Source of the DNA: Macrocystis pyrifera
Taxonomy: Eukaryota > Sar > Phaeophyceae > Laminariales > Laminariaceae
Reading direction: 5' to 3'
DNA: 64,000 bases
NCBI GenBank assembly: GCA_031763025.1
Contig: JASSKH010000021.1
Location: forward strand, 1,984,001 to 2,048,000
In this document: positions 1-11,395 of the stretch, piece by piece
How the letters are laid out: each line of letters starts with the position of its first letter
How positions within the stretch are numbered: the stretch's first letter is position 1
The notes under the pieces: model-generated
Seen by the model: only the letters and a program-made list of their open reading frames with translations
What the model was told of the DNA's origin: nothing
The model's database searches: none
Position numbers and translations under genes: made by a program

Positions 1-780
1 AGTGCGAGCTCCGCCATCGATGAGAGCTGCCCCGCACCCCAGCTGGCTCCTCAGAGGTGTGAGTCCGCCCAAGCCTCCCCTCCGGACAAGGCTCCCAGCA
101 GCAACACGAACGTCTTGAGACATCGGGTTTAGGTCCCGGGAACCCGGTTCCGCACCCGGCGGTAATGGGGGAGAAGACCTCACCCCACTTCGAACGACAT
201 CTTCGACGGGAAGTGCACGGTACCCCTGCTGACTCCTTGCGGGCGTGCCCCTCCTCCAAAGCCCCCTTCGGGCTAGGCTGCTCGCTCCACGGCGTGCATC
301 CTGCGACTCAGGGCTCGATTCCAGAGAGCCCGATGCCGCATCCGGTGCCATCTGCACAGAAAGTCTTATCCTGTTGTGGGCACCATTGCTGACCCGGGGT
401 GACAAGTACCCCTGTTGGTGCCTCTCCGACGTGGATCCCCTCAAAATCCCCGGCTGGGCGAAGCTCCCGAGTCTACCGTTTGCCCTCCTGTTCCCCGTCG
501 GCGTTGGCCCACCTACTCTCACTCCCAAACTAGCTCTCGCCGTAGTGCTCTCATTTCCCCCCTGGGGTGCCTCCTCCGGAACGTGTTCAACATCCATTGG
601 GTCGCTGGGCCTTTGGCGTTGCTGACCACTCCTTGCTCTCGAACGGGGGAGAAGGCAGACCGCTCTTGGGTTCTGAGAGCCCGGTGTCGCCCCCAGCGTC
701 ATCGGGGGAGGAAGCCCTACCCTCGTAGGAGTTGCACCGACGTTGAGGGCTGCTCTTCCCCTATTGTGACCCCTCGTAGT
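1..780. other. GC-rich opening stretch, satellite-like
   Basis: No convincing gene is visible. Around 100-200 there is a diverged relative of the 156-bp unit found from 780: the phrase CCCGGCGGTAATGGGG and a preceding CGGGTTTAGGTCCCGGG echo the later units. The rest is C-rich sequence without a sustained coding signature. Confidence 0.5.
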
Positions 781-1215
781 TGAGGGCCCTCTCCGAACAG
801 AACTCCCCGCTGCAATACGAGCGTCGTGAGACCTCGGGTTCAAATCCCGGGTGCCTGGTATCGCACCCGGCGGTAGTGGGTTAGAGGACCTTATCCGGCT
901 TTGAGCGCCACCTCCCCTATTGTGACCCCTCGTAGTTGTGGACCCCCTCCGAACAAAGCTCCCCGCTATAAGACGAGCGTCTTGGGACCCCGTGTTCAAA
1001 TCACGGGAGCCCGGTAACGCACCCGGCGGTAGTGGGCTAATGGATCTTATCCGACTTGGAGCTCCGCCGGCTCTGTTGTGACCCCTCGTAGATGTGGGCC
1101 CCCTCCGAACAAAGCTCCTCGCTGCAAGGTAAGCGTCTTGCAACCTCGTGTTCAAGTCCCGGGAGCCCGGTATCGCACTCGGCGGTAGTGGGCTAGGAGG
1201 CCTTATCCGACTTTG
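780..1215. repeat. Tandem repeat, unit about 156 bp, three units
   Basis: The phrase GAGCGTCTTGGGACC and relatives recur at 819, 975 and 1131, giving a steady 156-bp period. Each unit holds a T-arm-like core (stem, TTCAAAT/TTCAAGT loop, stem) followed by CGCACCCGGCGGTAGTGGG, then a GACCCCTCGTAG segment. The core resembles an RNA polymerase III B box, but no matching A box or cloverleaf is seen, so these are not called tRNA genes. Confidence 0.8.
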
Positions 1216-1584
1216 AGCGCCGCCACCAGCGGGAAGTGTATCGTGTGGCGAGATAGGGGCGCATCTTCTTTCCTCATCCATTGGCGAAGGGCTCTGTCGT
1301 CGTGTGGTTCCCCTCCCTGCGCATTGAGCAGTGTTCGGCGACCCGTGGCGTCCACAGAGGCTGTTTCCGGCCTGAGAGCCTGCTATCAATCGAGAGCCAC
1401 CCTCCCTCCTATCTGTTCTAGTACTCCACGCTCTAGCAATGGCTATGAGTTCTGAGAGAGTCACTGACGGCTGCGGGCGATGGGCCTGGACGGTTGGTGC
1501 TCTGCGAGGCACCAACGCCTGCTGGCTCCGGGTATCCTCGGTAGACGTAAACCGAAATCGCTGGTGCAGGCGCATCGACTCCTC

Positions 1585-2095
1585 TGTTGGAGGGGAGGTA
1601 GCTCGTCGCCGGTGCCCCAGGATCCCTGGCCGGATCGAGGGTGGAGAGTTTGTGATGCTCCCCCCAGAGGGAGACGGGGGACGGTGCCTTGGCCGTGAAC
1701 TTGGTCGGGGCGAGGGACGATCCCCTGATGCTGTCCTACCCCGCCGGATCCCGATGATGTGGGGTAAAGGGGGGACGTTTCTCCCTATCGTCGGCATCGA
1801 CCGTGAACGGTTGGCTCGGGCGTCTTGCGCCCCCTCTCGATGCGCCAACGCCGTTCGGTATTGGGTATCATCGGCAAAGGTAACCGGAGGTCGTTGACGC
1901 GTGCGTGCCGTCCTCCCTGACAGAGGGGAGGTAGATCGTTGCCGGCGTCCTAAGAGTCCCGGCTGAGGTGGGGGCAGAGTGGTGATGAATCTTCTTCCCG
2001 AAGGCGATGGCGAGCGGTGCGTCGAACGCGCCTGTGGGCGCGGTGAAGGCCGATCGCCTGATGATGCCCTATCCCGCCGGACCTGGAAGACAGAT
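1585..2095 (+). repeat. Tandem repeat, unit about 333 bp, with conserved reading frame
   Basis: Two units start at GAGGGGAGGTAG (1590 and 1923). Both encode, in the forward direction, a similar peptide with the pattern PEGDGxRC...GRGEGRSPD...RR within open frames 1439-1897 and 1979-2431. The similarity at peptide level could mean a coding repeat, but it may simply follow from DNA similarity. No known domain is recognised. Confidence 0.6.
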
Positions 2096-2921
2096 TGCAA
2101 AAGTGGTTCGGTCCTACCCCTCCTCGGCACTGGCCTTTGCGACGCCTGCTGTTGGAGGCCTCCCAATGTAGGGGCTGGTCTCCTCCCCGCACTCGTCCTT
2201 ACCGGGGTATTAATCCTTCGTCCGCGTTCCACCTGCGGCGGGGTCACTGCTAAGCGCATTGTGGCTGTCGTCGACGGCATACCCTCACCTTGCTGCTCCC
2301 CATTCAATCCCTGCTGTTGCAGCCCCCCTATCGCGAGGGCTGGACCTCCCGTCTGGGGGCTCGCACGCCTCGCACGCCCTACCGGTGGCGTAACATCTGC
2401 TAGACACCTCCCGTCTACTGCAAGTGCCTGACCCCCCTCTTGCTGCACCTCGCTCGCTTGTTCGCCCCCTACCGACAGTGGGGCCATCGCAGGTACTGCA
2501 CTAGTCGATACGCCTGTCTCTCGCTGCCCAAAACAGTCGGTTTCCGGCCCCGCCCTTCTCGGCACGGGGGTCGCGACAAGGATCCTTGGCTGCATCCATG
2601 CCGGGAGAGTCCTGCCCCGCCCTCGTCCGGCTGGTAGTGGGCAAAAAGATAGGGATGTTGTTGCACTTGCGGGCTGTGCCGCCATCGCAGACACTGCACT
2701 AGTCGATCCGCCTGTCTCCCGCTGTCCGAAACGCTCGGTTTCCTGCCCCGCCCCGGTTGATTCTTGTTGCTGCAACCCTCCCGGTACGGGGGTTGTGTCA
2801 AGGATCCTTGGCTGCATCCATGCCGGAAGAGTCCTGCTCCGCCCTCGTCCGACTGGCAGTGGATAAAAAGATAAAGCTGTTGTTGCACTTGCGGGTTGTG
2901 CCGCTGTCCCAGGTACTGTAC

Positions 2922-2929
2922 TATTAATA
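2922..2929. other. TATTAATA at a TA that is single in sister units
   Basis: Unit three reads CTGTACTATTAATAGTCG where units one and two read CTGCACTAGTCG. The change is TA replaced by TA-TTAA-TA. Its form is that of a transposon excision scar at a TA target. Confidence 0.7.
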
Positions 2930-3149
2930 GTCGATACGCCTGTCTCCCGCTGCCCAAAACAATCGGTTTCCGGCCTCGCCCCGGTTGCTGCTTGTTGCTG
3001 CAACCCTCCCGGTACGGGGGTTGTGTCAAGGATCCTTGGCTGCATCCATGCCGGAAGAGTCCTGCTCCGCCCTCGTCCGGCTGGCAGTGGATAAAAAGAT
3101 AAAGCTGTTGTTACACTTGCGGGTTGTGCCGCTATCACAGGTACTGCAC

Positions 3150-3157
3150 TATTAATA
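3150..3157. other. TATTAATA at the same satellite position, unit four
   Basis: Unit four reads CTGCACTATTAATAGTCG. It either shares the scar of unit three by unit duplication or records an independent event at the same TA. Confidence 0.7.
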
Positions 3158-3480
3158 GTCGATACGCCTGTCTCCCGCTGCCCAAAACAATCGGTTTCCG
3201 GCCCCGCCCCGGTTGCTGCTTGTTGCTGTAACCCTCCTGGCACGGGGGTTGCGTCAAGAATCCTTGGCTGCATCCATGCCGGGAGAGTCCTTCCCCGCCC
3301 TCGCCCGGCTGGCAGTGGACAAAAAGATAGGCCTATTGTTGTGCTTGCGGTTTGTGCCGCGGTTTCTACGGGGAGGTCGCTGCCTTCCGACATGACGGGC
3401 ACCCTCACGGACGCGAGGGTGCCCACACTTTCGCAACCCTAAACCAACCAACCCCCCTTTGGTGAGCGTGGTGCGCACTT

Positions 3481-4720
3481 AATTTTATTCCGTGACGGTG
3501 ACGATTGCAGCTTCTTCCTCTTTCTCCTATTGCAACGTGTCCTTTTCCTAGGGTTCTTGTATATTAACCCCTTCTTGCCTTTCAGGTTCGACGTACCGAG
3601 TTTCCTCTCCCAGTGATGCGGGTATGTAGATTGCTGCTGCTGGACTCTCCCCTACTCCCAGCAAGACGATAGCCTCTGTCAACCTTCCTTCCCCACGTTC
3701 CTTTTCCCCCTGCTCATTCCCAACCCTGTTTCGCCTCTCCTCCCTTCTCTCCCGAACCTCAAAACCCGTGCCTAGCCCGTAGGAAGATAATTGCACTGCG
3801 TTTAAATTTCGGCCTTGCAACAAACACTGCCGATCGTGCTTGGTCCGTCTGCTCCGTTTTATTTTATTTTGTACCCGGTACCAGGTATATTTTAATTATT
3901 TTTACTTTTATTTATATCGGCGTTCCTGTAACCCCTTACCTCCTCTGCCACACTCTCGTCAAGCTCCGCTGCAATTCCTGACCCCACTCGAAGTACAGCA
4001 GTCTATGCGTACGACCAGCGTAAACCTTCCTGGTGGATGATCGACGATACTGGTATTGATAGAAGAAACCGTCGTAAGATGAATTAAAATATATATATAT
4101 ATATTCCAGTATATATATAGGAGAGGAAGAAGAAGAAGAAGAAGGCTCGTCCAGCCCCACCAAAGGGCTAGAAAATAGGCCTGGTACCTCAATAAATATA
4201 CGATGTCTTCCGATGCATCGTTTTAGTGTTGTTATGTTTCCCCAGTATTATCCTCACCCCACTTGAAGCTTCTTCCACACGAACTTAGAGCACCTCTCGA
4301 AATGCTCGTTGCGATGGAAGATGGAAAAGCCACCCGAAGATATTTGCAGAGGAAGGCTCAGGTGCATGAGGGCGAGAAGAAAGATACCCCGATAAGAGAA
4401 TAATAAAAAGGGTATGTCGACCTATACTATCCCGTACACGACGCGTTTTTTTCCGAACATCTACGCGGTTGTTCCACAGTCAGTAGGTCCCAACTTGGAC
4501 TGACCTTTAGGCAGGCGGACCGTAGCACAAATATGTTTGCCACCGGCTTCCAACCGGCTGCTGCTTTTCACAACAGCAACATCAATGCTTTGAAGGTTAT
4601 CCGCTCTCCGTAGTATACCTGGTATTAGAGCTGAGAGCACACAACAACTAAGGAAATCAGCAGTCAAGAGTTGATTGTTACTCTTCCCAAGGCAGCTATT
4701 TGGGCACTCTGGTTGTAGCT
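3481..4720. other. No gene seen; short AT and GAA repeats
   Basis: Contains an AT-alternating tract near 4088-4106, a short GAA run near 4125-4142 and a TACCAGGTA palindrome at 3879. Reading frames on both strands are low-complexity and do not look like genes. Confidence 0.4.
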
Positions 4721-4721
4721 A

Positions 4722-4826
4722 TTATGGGGGGCCATAGTAATTAGGACCTACGGTACACACAACCACCTATGTGTTTTCCTACTTTTCCTAACAATATTTG
4801 GTCCTATTTACTATGGTCCCCCGTAA
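4722..4826 (-). mobile_element. MITE-A copy 1 (105 bp, TA-targeting)
   Basis: The family is about 105 bp with inverted ends TTACGGGGGACCATAG and CTATGGACCCCCGTAA, normally flanked by TA on each side. The AT-rich middle has a fixed orientation, here called plus when it reads TTGTTAGTAAAAATAGG. This copy has a left end altered to TTATGG and keeps TA on the left only. It carries no coding capacity. TA target duplications and tiny size suggest a Tc1/mariner-type non-autonomous element. Confidence 0.9.
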
Positions 4827-4879
4827 AAATAAAAGGATTATACGAAGGCTATTTGGGCACTCTGATTGGCTAAGGTTTA

Positions 4880-4884
<5 letters not shown>

Positions 4885-4911
<27 letters not shown>

Positions 4912-5228
4912 CATCATCACTTTTACTTTCCAGCCCACTCGTAGGAGGTTTTAACCCTCGACGATCTTCTGGACAAGCCGTGGTCACAGGTGTCGTCCCT
5001 TCTCCCCCCCGGTACGTGCCTTTAGTTTTTATCGCGCATAGGGTTCAGCATTCCCACTGCTCGTCGATTTTCATCGAATGTACAGCTAACTCACGCTCTC
5101 TCGCGCTTTCCGCTAATCAATTTTATGCAAGAAAAAGTCCCTACGAGCATGCACTCGGTGAGACTCGAACTCACGAAATTAATCTTGATAGGCTCGCGGA
5201 CCACCTACCAAGCCACCGGGGATGCCGG
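4885..5228 (-). mobile_element. tRNA-derived SINE, copy 1
   Basis: Read on the minus strand it begins at about 5228 with a tRNA-like head. An A box TGGCTTGGTAGG is followed about 40 bases later by a B box AGTTCGAGTC inside a perfect five-base-pair T-arm stem (GTGAG/CTCAC). A roughly 200-base unrelated body follows, ending in a run of about 27 A (T at 4885-4911 on the plus strand). ATTGTA occurs next to both ends and may be the target duplication. It has no coding capacity and would depend on a LINE, none of which is seen here. Confidence 0.85.
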
Positions 5229-5522
5229 CGATTGTATGCGGCTCGATCAACCTAGAATATTTCCCTATACATAGCCGCAGCATCCCGAGCCGGCCGAACA
5301 ACTCCAAGCCCGTCGAGTCAACCTATCATAGAGTCTTATTCTATCGAGCACCACATCTAAGCACTGACCGCTGGCTGGCTTACGGTCCGGCTTATGTTGG
5401 GTTCGGGTCGGCTTGAGGCGCCACAAGCACAAAGTCTCTGTAAAACATTCACCATCATCAAGGGTGTGACCAACTCTGAAAAAAAAACATACCCACCCCC
5501 TAGCTCTCAGAAAAAAAAACTA

Positions 5523-5626
5523 TTACGGGGACCATAGTAAACAGGACCAAACAAAGTTGGTAAAAATACCTAAATATATGGGTTTTTATGTACGCCATAG
5601 GTCCTGTTAACTATAGACCCCCGTAA
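5523..5626 (+). mobile_element. MITE-A copy 2
   Basis: 104 bp. TA precedes the left end; the right flank has lost it (CCGTAACATC). Confidence 0.9.
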
Positions 5627-6067
5627 CATCAAAGCAGCTGTGTTTTCTCGGCAAACAAGCAGAGTGTAAACGCCGAGCGACGCGTCTGTATGGAAATATC
5701 ACCACACCACCAGGTATCTCCTAGGCTGCCGTTCTTTGTTGTTGTTGTTGCGTGACACTTGCTCACAGGTGCAGTACGCGACAGCAAACACAGTTAAGAA
5801 TCTCCTTTATTGTTGTGGCCAAGGCTCGCGGCTTATTGTTGCGATGTCAACGTTGAGCATAGGCCCTAGAAGACTATTATTCTCTAGCATTTAAGGTGGC
5901 GTTCCTCACCGAGCACAAATGCTTTATACGTGGTAGCTGTAATTCTTAATTTAGAAAAAACCTCAGCCTGAAATTCGTCAACTCCCAATTTTTTCGCACT
6001 GTTGTCGCGTGCTGTGTAGAACAGGTGCATTTTTTTTACACCTCTGGTTCCTCGCTAGAGGAGCTCT

Positions 6068-6560
6068 ATGCTATTAGTAAGTCATATGTACTATTACTAT
6101 TACTAAGTCATCTATACTATTAGAAGGCAAGCATAACAATACTACTACTAATAATAATAAAAATAAAATGCTTTTACGAATTCATCGATGTCATTGCTAA
6201 GTCATCTATACTATTACTAAGTCATCAATACTATTACTAAGTCCAATATACTATTACTAAGCCATCTATACGATTACCAATTCATCTATACTATTAAGTC
6301 ATCTATACAATTACTGATACTATTAATAAGTCATCTATACTATTAATATTACTGATTCATCGATGCTATTACTATAAGTCATATATACTATTACTATTAA
6401 GGGGGTCCATAGTTAATAGGACCTATGGTATACATAAAAACCTATATATTTACATATTTTTACCAACAATATTTGGTCCTATTAACTATGACCCCCCGTA
6501 ATATTAATAAGTCATCTATACTGTTAATATTATTAAGTCACCTAAAAACTCGTTGTAAAA
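6068..6560. repeat. Irregular tandem repeat of about 15-20 bp (TATACTATTACTAAGTCATC)
   Basis: Many variants of CTATTACTAAGTCATCTATA follow one another, with TATTAATA variants at 6321 and 6341. MITE-A copy 3 is inserted inside it. The remaining DNA is AT-rich and non-coding. Confidence 0.8.
6397..6501 (-). mobile_element. MITE-A copy 3, inside the AAGTCAT tandem repeat
   Basis: 105 bp with TA at both sides; left end reads TTAAGGGGG instead of TTACGGGGG. The right-hand TA is itself the start of TATTAATA (6502-6509), so this target seems to have been used more than once. Confidence 0.9.
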
Positions 6561-6967
6561 AATGAAAGTGCAATCATAATGGTTGATCAACAATCCCCAT
6601 GGCAAGAAGCACTATCGCCCAAAACGAATCTAGTGCCTGACGTTATGGTCAAATTCTATTAATAGAAAAAAAACAAAACGACATTTTGCGACGATTTGGG
6701 GATAATAAGGAGCCCTGTCACTCAGAAAATATTTTAGCCCAAAAAGTGAGTGCTACATCCCTGTCGTAAGTCATAGCATGCGTCGTTGTAGCCCCCATAT
6801 TTTGGAGAAATACGGGGCTCTGAAGAAATCGCCCCCGGGGGCTGCGTGTTTTATCTTGTGTTACACGACACCTGGTAGGTGTTTTCTCTCTCCGGGGCCT
6901 CTATCCCCTTCCTTCGGCAGTTACAGCTGACGCTCCACGCATCGAAAATATCTCACGATCTATTTGT
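6561..6967. other. No gene seen
   Basis: Unique-looking AT-rich DNA with scattered stops in every frame; no repeat family recognised. Confidence 0.3.
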
Positions 6968-7225
6968 TAGTACGTGTACATTTTAGGTCATCTGGATCCT
7001 AACCTGCCGTTTTTTGGTTAGGACCTGCATACATACTCGTAGCACAGATATATCCAACCCAGGAGGAGACATGTGCTGGACGAGATGCAGACCCTTCGGC
7101 TCCGGCAGCATGTCATGAGCTATCATGACGAACGCGACGACGGCGGCAGTGGTGGTGCAAAAATTTCTGAGCTCAACAATACCTCGCCCGAATCATGATG
7201 ACTTCGAATAAGACTGGTTCGCCCG
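6968..7225 (+). repeat. GATC element, diverged copy
   Basis: Shares the order of blocks with the better copies: GGTCATCTGGATCC, a CCTGCCG phrase, CAACCCAGGAG with CATGTGCTGGA, then GCATGTCATGAGC. It is too diverged to place its ends exactly. Confidence 0.5.
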
Positions 7226-7284
7226 ACCCCAGCAGCAGTAGTATTTCTGTGCGCTAGTCGTATTTGTAATCCTAACAAACACTA

Positions 7285-7388
7285 TTACGGGGACCATAGT
7301 ATATAGGACCTACGGTACATACAAAAACCTATATATTTTGCTATTTTTACTAACAATATTTGGTCCTATTTACTATGGTCCCTCGTAA
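7285..7388 (-). mobile_element. MITE-A copy 4
   Basis: 104 bp; left TA present, right flank TT. Right end reads CCCTCGTAA. Confidence 0.9.
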
Positions 7389-7588
7389 TTTAGTAAGTAC
7401 TATACTGCTAAAACCAAAAGGCCATACTGCTGTACTGTCAAAACTGCTGGATAAAACAGCCATAGATAGGAACTTGTGCAGTACGAAGCTGCTCTCAGTC
7501 GACGAGCTCAACCAACCGAGGTCAGAAAATATCGCCTCAGAAGGCAAAAAAAAGTGCAACACCCAACTTACTTACGTTGGGATGAGTC

Positions 7589-7925
7589 TTTTTTTTTATT
7601 TTTTTATAATCATCACTTTTACTTTCCGGCCTAATTCGTAGGAAGTTTTTACCCTCGGCGATCTTCTGGACAAGCCGTGGTCACAGGTGTCGTCCCTTCT
7701 CCCCCCCGGCACGTGCCTTTATTTTTTGTCGCGCATAGGGTTCAGCATTCCCACTGCTCGTCGATTTTCATCGAATGTACAGCTAACTCACGCTCTCGTG
7801 CTTTCCGCCAATCAATTTTTCATGCAAGAAAAAGTCCCTACGAGCATGCACTCGGTGAGACTTGAACCCACGAAATTGATCTTGATGGCACGCGGACCAC
7901 CTACCAAGCCACCGGGGACGCCGGC
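7589..7925 (-). mobile_element. tRNA-derived SINE, copy 2
   Basis: Same head and body as copy 1. On the minus strand the A box is TGGCTTGGTAGG and the T arm is GTGGG-TTCAAGT-CTCAC. The tail is A-rich but interrupted by T, so it is older or degraded. Confidence 0.85.
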
Positions 7926-7952
7926 ATTGTCTACGACAGCATAGTATTACTA

Positions 7953-8057
7953 TTACGGGGGACCGTAGTAAACAGGACCAAATATTGTTAGTAAAAATAC
8001 CTAAATACATAGGTTTTTATGTACGCCATAGGTCCTGTTAACTATGGACCCCCGTAA
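7953..8057 (+). mobile_element. MITE-A copy 5
   Basis: 105 bp with TA on both sides. It lies 27 bases from the head end of SINE copy 2. Confidence 0.92.
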
Positions 8058-8790
8058 TAATAATAGTAGATCGTACACATGTGGGCAAACTGTCTGCTCT
8101 AAACCGTCTACCACATAAACAGCAGCAGATCTCAAACTATTAATAAAATAGTGGAGATCGGTGCAACGTCGGAGAAACACGTACTGCATGCGTATGTACC
8201 AGGTATGCACTACTAATACTAACTGTCTGTACGTATGTATGTATGTATGTATGTGTGGAATGTTCACGTTCATCGTAATATTATAAATTTCTCGAAGTCA
8301 GTTTGCACCACATATATAACCCTGAAAACAACTTTCAGCTCCTGGATGGAAAAAAAAAAAAAAAAAAAAAGAAGAGAGAGAAGAAGAAGACGGGGGGCGG
8401 CTGTTTCGCACATCTAGCTAACGCATCGATCAATCCAAAACATGAATACTGTCGAAAACCAAACGATACCCCACGCGGACAATAAACATCAACCAAGACT
8501 GCGGAGGTGAGTTCAGTAGGTAAAAGGGTGTATATATACTATGGTGTACCCGCGGGTGTATCAAACCTGATTCTTGTACTCACACTCGAAAACCCGGGCA
8601 TATCCCCACGACGAACAATCGTATCCATACCAAAACGCACCCTTGCAGGACTCCCATCTCGGCTATACAGAGAACGTCTACATTGCACCGTACCCTCACA
8701 CATCGAACACAGCAGTTACGACCGACGGCCGTAAACCGACACACACTCAAGTTGTACGTCCGCTCGGGTGTTCCACGCTGTGGGGTACCC

Positions 8791-9215
8791 AGGCACAAAA
8801 GCCTGGCTACAGTAGTATTAATAGTAGGTTGGTCATACCAACGTAGGTACTCGGGTATCAAACTTGGTTAGGTTGGCCATACCCGGTAGGTACCCGGGTA
8901 CCACACCTGATTAGGTTGGTCATACCCGTGCAGGTACCCGGATACCAAACCTGGTCAGGTTGGACATACCTGTGCAGGTACCCGGATATCAAACCTGGTC
9001 AGGTTGGACATACCCGGGTGGGTACCCGGATACCATACCCGGTAGGTACCCGGTACCAAACCTGATAAGGTTGGTCATACCCGTGCAAGCACCCGGGTAC
9101 CAAACCTGGTCAGGTTGGACATACCTGTGCAGGTACCCGGATACCAAACCTGGTCAGGTCGGACATATACCATGCGGGTAGCCGGGTACCAGCCCTGGCT
9201 AGTTTGGACATACCC
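8791..9215. repeat. Minisatellite, 44-bp unit, about nine units
   Basis: AGGTTGGNCATACC recurs at 8826, 8870, 8913, 8957, 9001, 9068, 9112 and 9156, mostly 44 bases apart, joined by GGTACCCGGATACCAAACC. The first unit contains an extra block with TACAGTA and TATTAATA where the others have a plain TA. Confidence 0.9.
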
Positions 9216-9679
9216 CGAGAGTGTGCACGTGCGTATATTTCCTTCCTCAGCAAGAAGGCGACCATAGAGGGTGCATGCACCACCGGCTGTAGCAGGGTGG
9301 TCCTATTCCCACGCGAAGCCGAAATCAACATCTCGATGAAACGAGCTTTGCCTCCTATCTCTCACCCAACACAAATACGAGAATACTGATACACTACACG
9401 GCGGTGCGTACGTAGCACATGACCTAAGAAATCGACAGCTAAGAAAATTTGAAACCCCTCGACTTTTCGCACGAAACATAATAAGAAAAGCCGTATTCAT
9501 ACAATGGAACTACTGTAGTGTAGGACACACCCTGGCTCACATACAAGAATAAGAAATTCAAGCCTGGCCCACAAATAAGCAGTTTCTTAAGTTGATACTT
9601 GAAGCATTCAAAGTTTTTTTTCTCCCTAGCAGGTCAATCAAAAGCGTCTGTTGATCCACTTTCGTCCCAGTGCCGCCTC

Positions 9680-9680
<1 letters not shown>
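9216..9680. other. No gene seen
   Basis: Moderate-complexity DNA. Short open frames exist on both strands without recognisable domains or splice context. Confidence 0.3.

Positions 9681-9725
<45 letters not shown>
9681..9725. repeat. Poly-C tract, 45 C
   Basis: An uninterrupted run, one of about ten long poly-C/poly-G tracts between 9.6 and 15.6 kb. Confidence 0.95.
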
Positions 9726-9726
<1 letters not shown>

Positions 9727-11245
9727 TCTCCGCCACGTGGGGGCGGTCGTACATAATTTGACGACAGGAAGGAACCACCCCCCCCCCCCCCAAATCCTGC
9801 ATTTGTATGTACATATCATTATCCGGAAAAATACGGATAATTCGGGTAACAGACGTGAATACCCAAACCATCCCTATATTTGCGGGAAGAGTGGTACCAA
9901 AGAGCCCACGGGTCGGGGCCAACCCACCCGGAGGAAAAGAAAAGAAAAGAAAAGAAAAAAGAACGACGGACGAACGCAGGTCGCGGCAACACCTGCATTC
10001 AGGCCCGTCTTGCCAGAGCGTGGTTTGCCCCGCTCGGGTACTCGACTGGATCCCCGCCCCCCCCCCCCCCCCCGGGTCCAGACGACGCGAGAAGGGACCA
10101 CGCCAAATCGTGCTTCCTGTCCGCACTGACTGCCTGCAGACTTTGCTGCAAAACAAGGAACACGAGTGAGTCTCTTTCGGGGCTGGCTTCTGAACCGGGG
10201 GGTGCGTCCACCACTTGACAACCAAAACAACGATCGATGCAATCACCTAGCCCCGACCCGCCTTGCCTGCGAATGGAGACGGCTCAAATAACCCCACCGG
10301 GATGCCCCACCCCGAGACAATAAGATAATAAGGGGGACCCCCCGACACTGGGGACCCCCCGACACTGGGGACCCCCCCCCCCCCCCCCCCCCCCCCCCGC
10401 CGACAATTTCGGATTCGCGGCTGAACCTTTTCCCCAACAAAAAAAAAACTTGGGAGTACTATCAAACAAACAATCGAGCGTCTGACAAGTCTGGGCTCGT
10501 TGGTGGCTGACCCTCGTTGACCCCCTCTCCCCCCCACACCCCCGCCGTGGCAAAAAAAAACGTATCCACCAAAGAAAGCAAATCGAGCAAGCATCCAAAT
10601 CTTCTCGCGCCACGTACTGTCCATCGAGCGCTGCCCTGTCGCTCACCCACATGCAGTGCAAGACACTTATATATATACTACTACTGTAGGAAGAAGCAGA
10701 AAAGGCTCAGAAACAAGAGAAAACATAAAATGGCTCCAGGCTGGATTTCTTGTTGTTGAGAATGGGCGCCTTCCAGACTAACTTCCAGTGTAACGACTCC
10801 CGAACTTCTCATCGCCCTGAAAAATCTCAGCCTGGTTTTCTTACGTAGTGCCCATGCTATTGGTGGAATGAGTACCACTCTCTCACTGAAACCAGGTATG
10901 ATACATGAAAAGTCCCGTTTTTTTTTTTTTCGGTGTACACGGATCGCAGAACGTTTCGCAGACCGATCCTCATGGAGAGGGAAAAAAAAAAATCGGTAAT
11001 CGAAGAACACAATACATGATATTTCCTACTGCAGGCACGAGTTGACAAACCACGAAAACTTCCGACCCGGCGGGTGATGGCCAAGACGATCGTCGAAAAC
11101 TCAGCGAAGACACCACGGCATCGCAACACACTCCACGGAAAAGCAGATTGCAGATCGTCGCAAGACTGCGAGAGGGTAACAACAACAGCAGTCTGTGGCA
11201 TTTTCGCCCTGATCGCAGGAGCATAATCCCACGGGAAACAGACGT

Positions 11246-11276
<31 letters not shown>

Positions 11277-11363
11277 CCGCCGAAAAGACTATGCTGCTTT
11301 GCCGACACACAAGAAAAAAACAACAACAACAACAACAACAAAACGTCAGACGAGGCAAAAGGG

Positions 11364-11395
<32 letters not shown>

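Larger units (their letters stand above)
2440..3395. repeat. Tandem repeat, unit about 197-229 bp, four and a half units
   Basis: Units are marked by GTACTGCACTAGTCGAT-type phrases at about 2491, 2688, 2911 and 3141 and by GGATCCTTGGCTGCATCCATG. An open frame on the minus strand (2469-3029) runs through two and a half units and so repeats itself; it is probably a by-product of the satellite. Units three and four carry an extra six bases at the TA of CACTAGTCG compared with units one and two. Confidence 0.85.

Noticed and set aside
780-1215. Cluster of tRNA genes
   Set aside because: Only a T-arm-like block is present; no A box, D arm or acceptor pairing.
5152-5228. tRNA gene on the minus strand (also 7850-7925 and 32980-33056)
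   Set aside because: A and B boxes are good, but the acceptor arms do not pair and the same 200-base body and A tail follow, so these are SINE heads.
6068-6560. CRISPR-like array of regularly spaced repeats
   Set aside because: Repeats are contiguous and irregular with no spacers; the genome is eukaryotic.
9599-10661. Several Pro/Gly-rich reading frames over 100 codons
   Set aside because: Openness comes from C runs and AAAAG repeats; no protein-like segments outside them.
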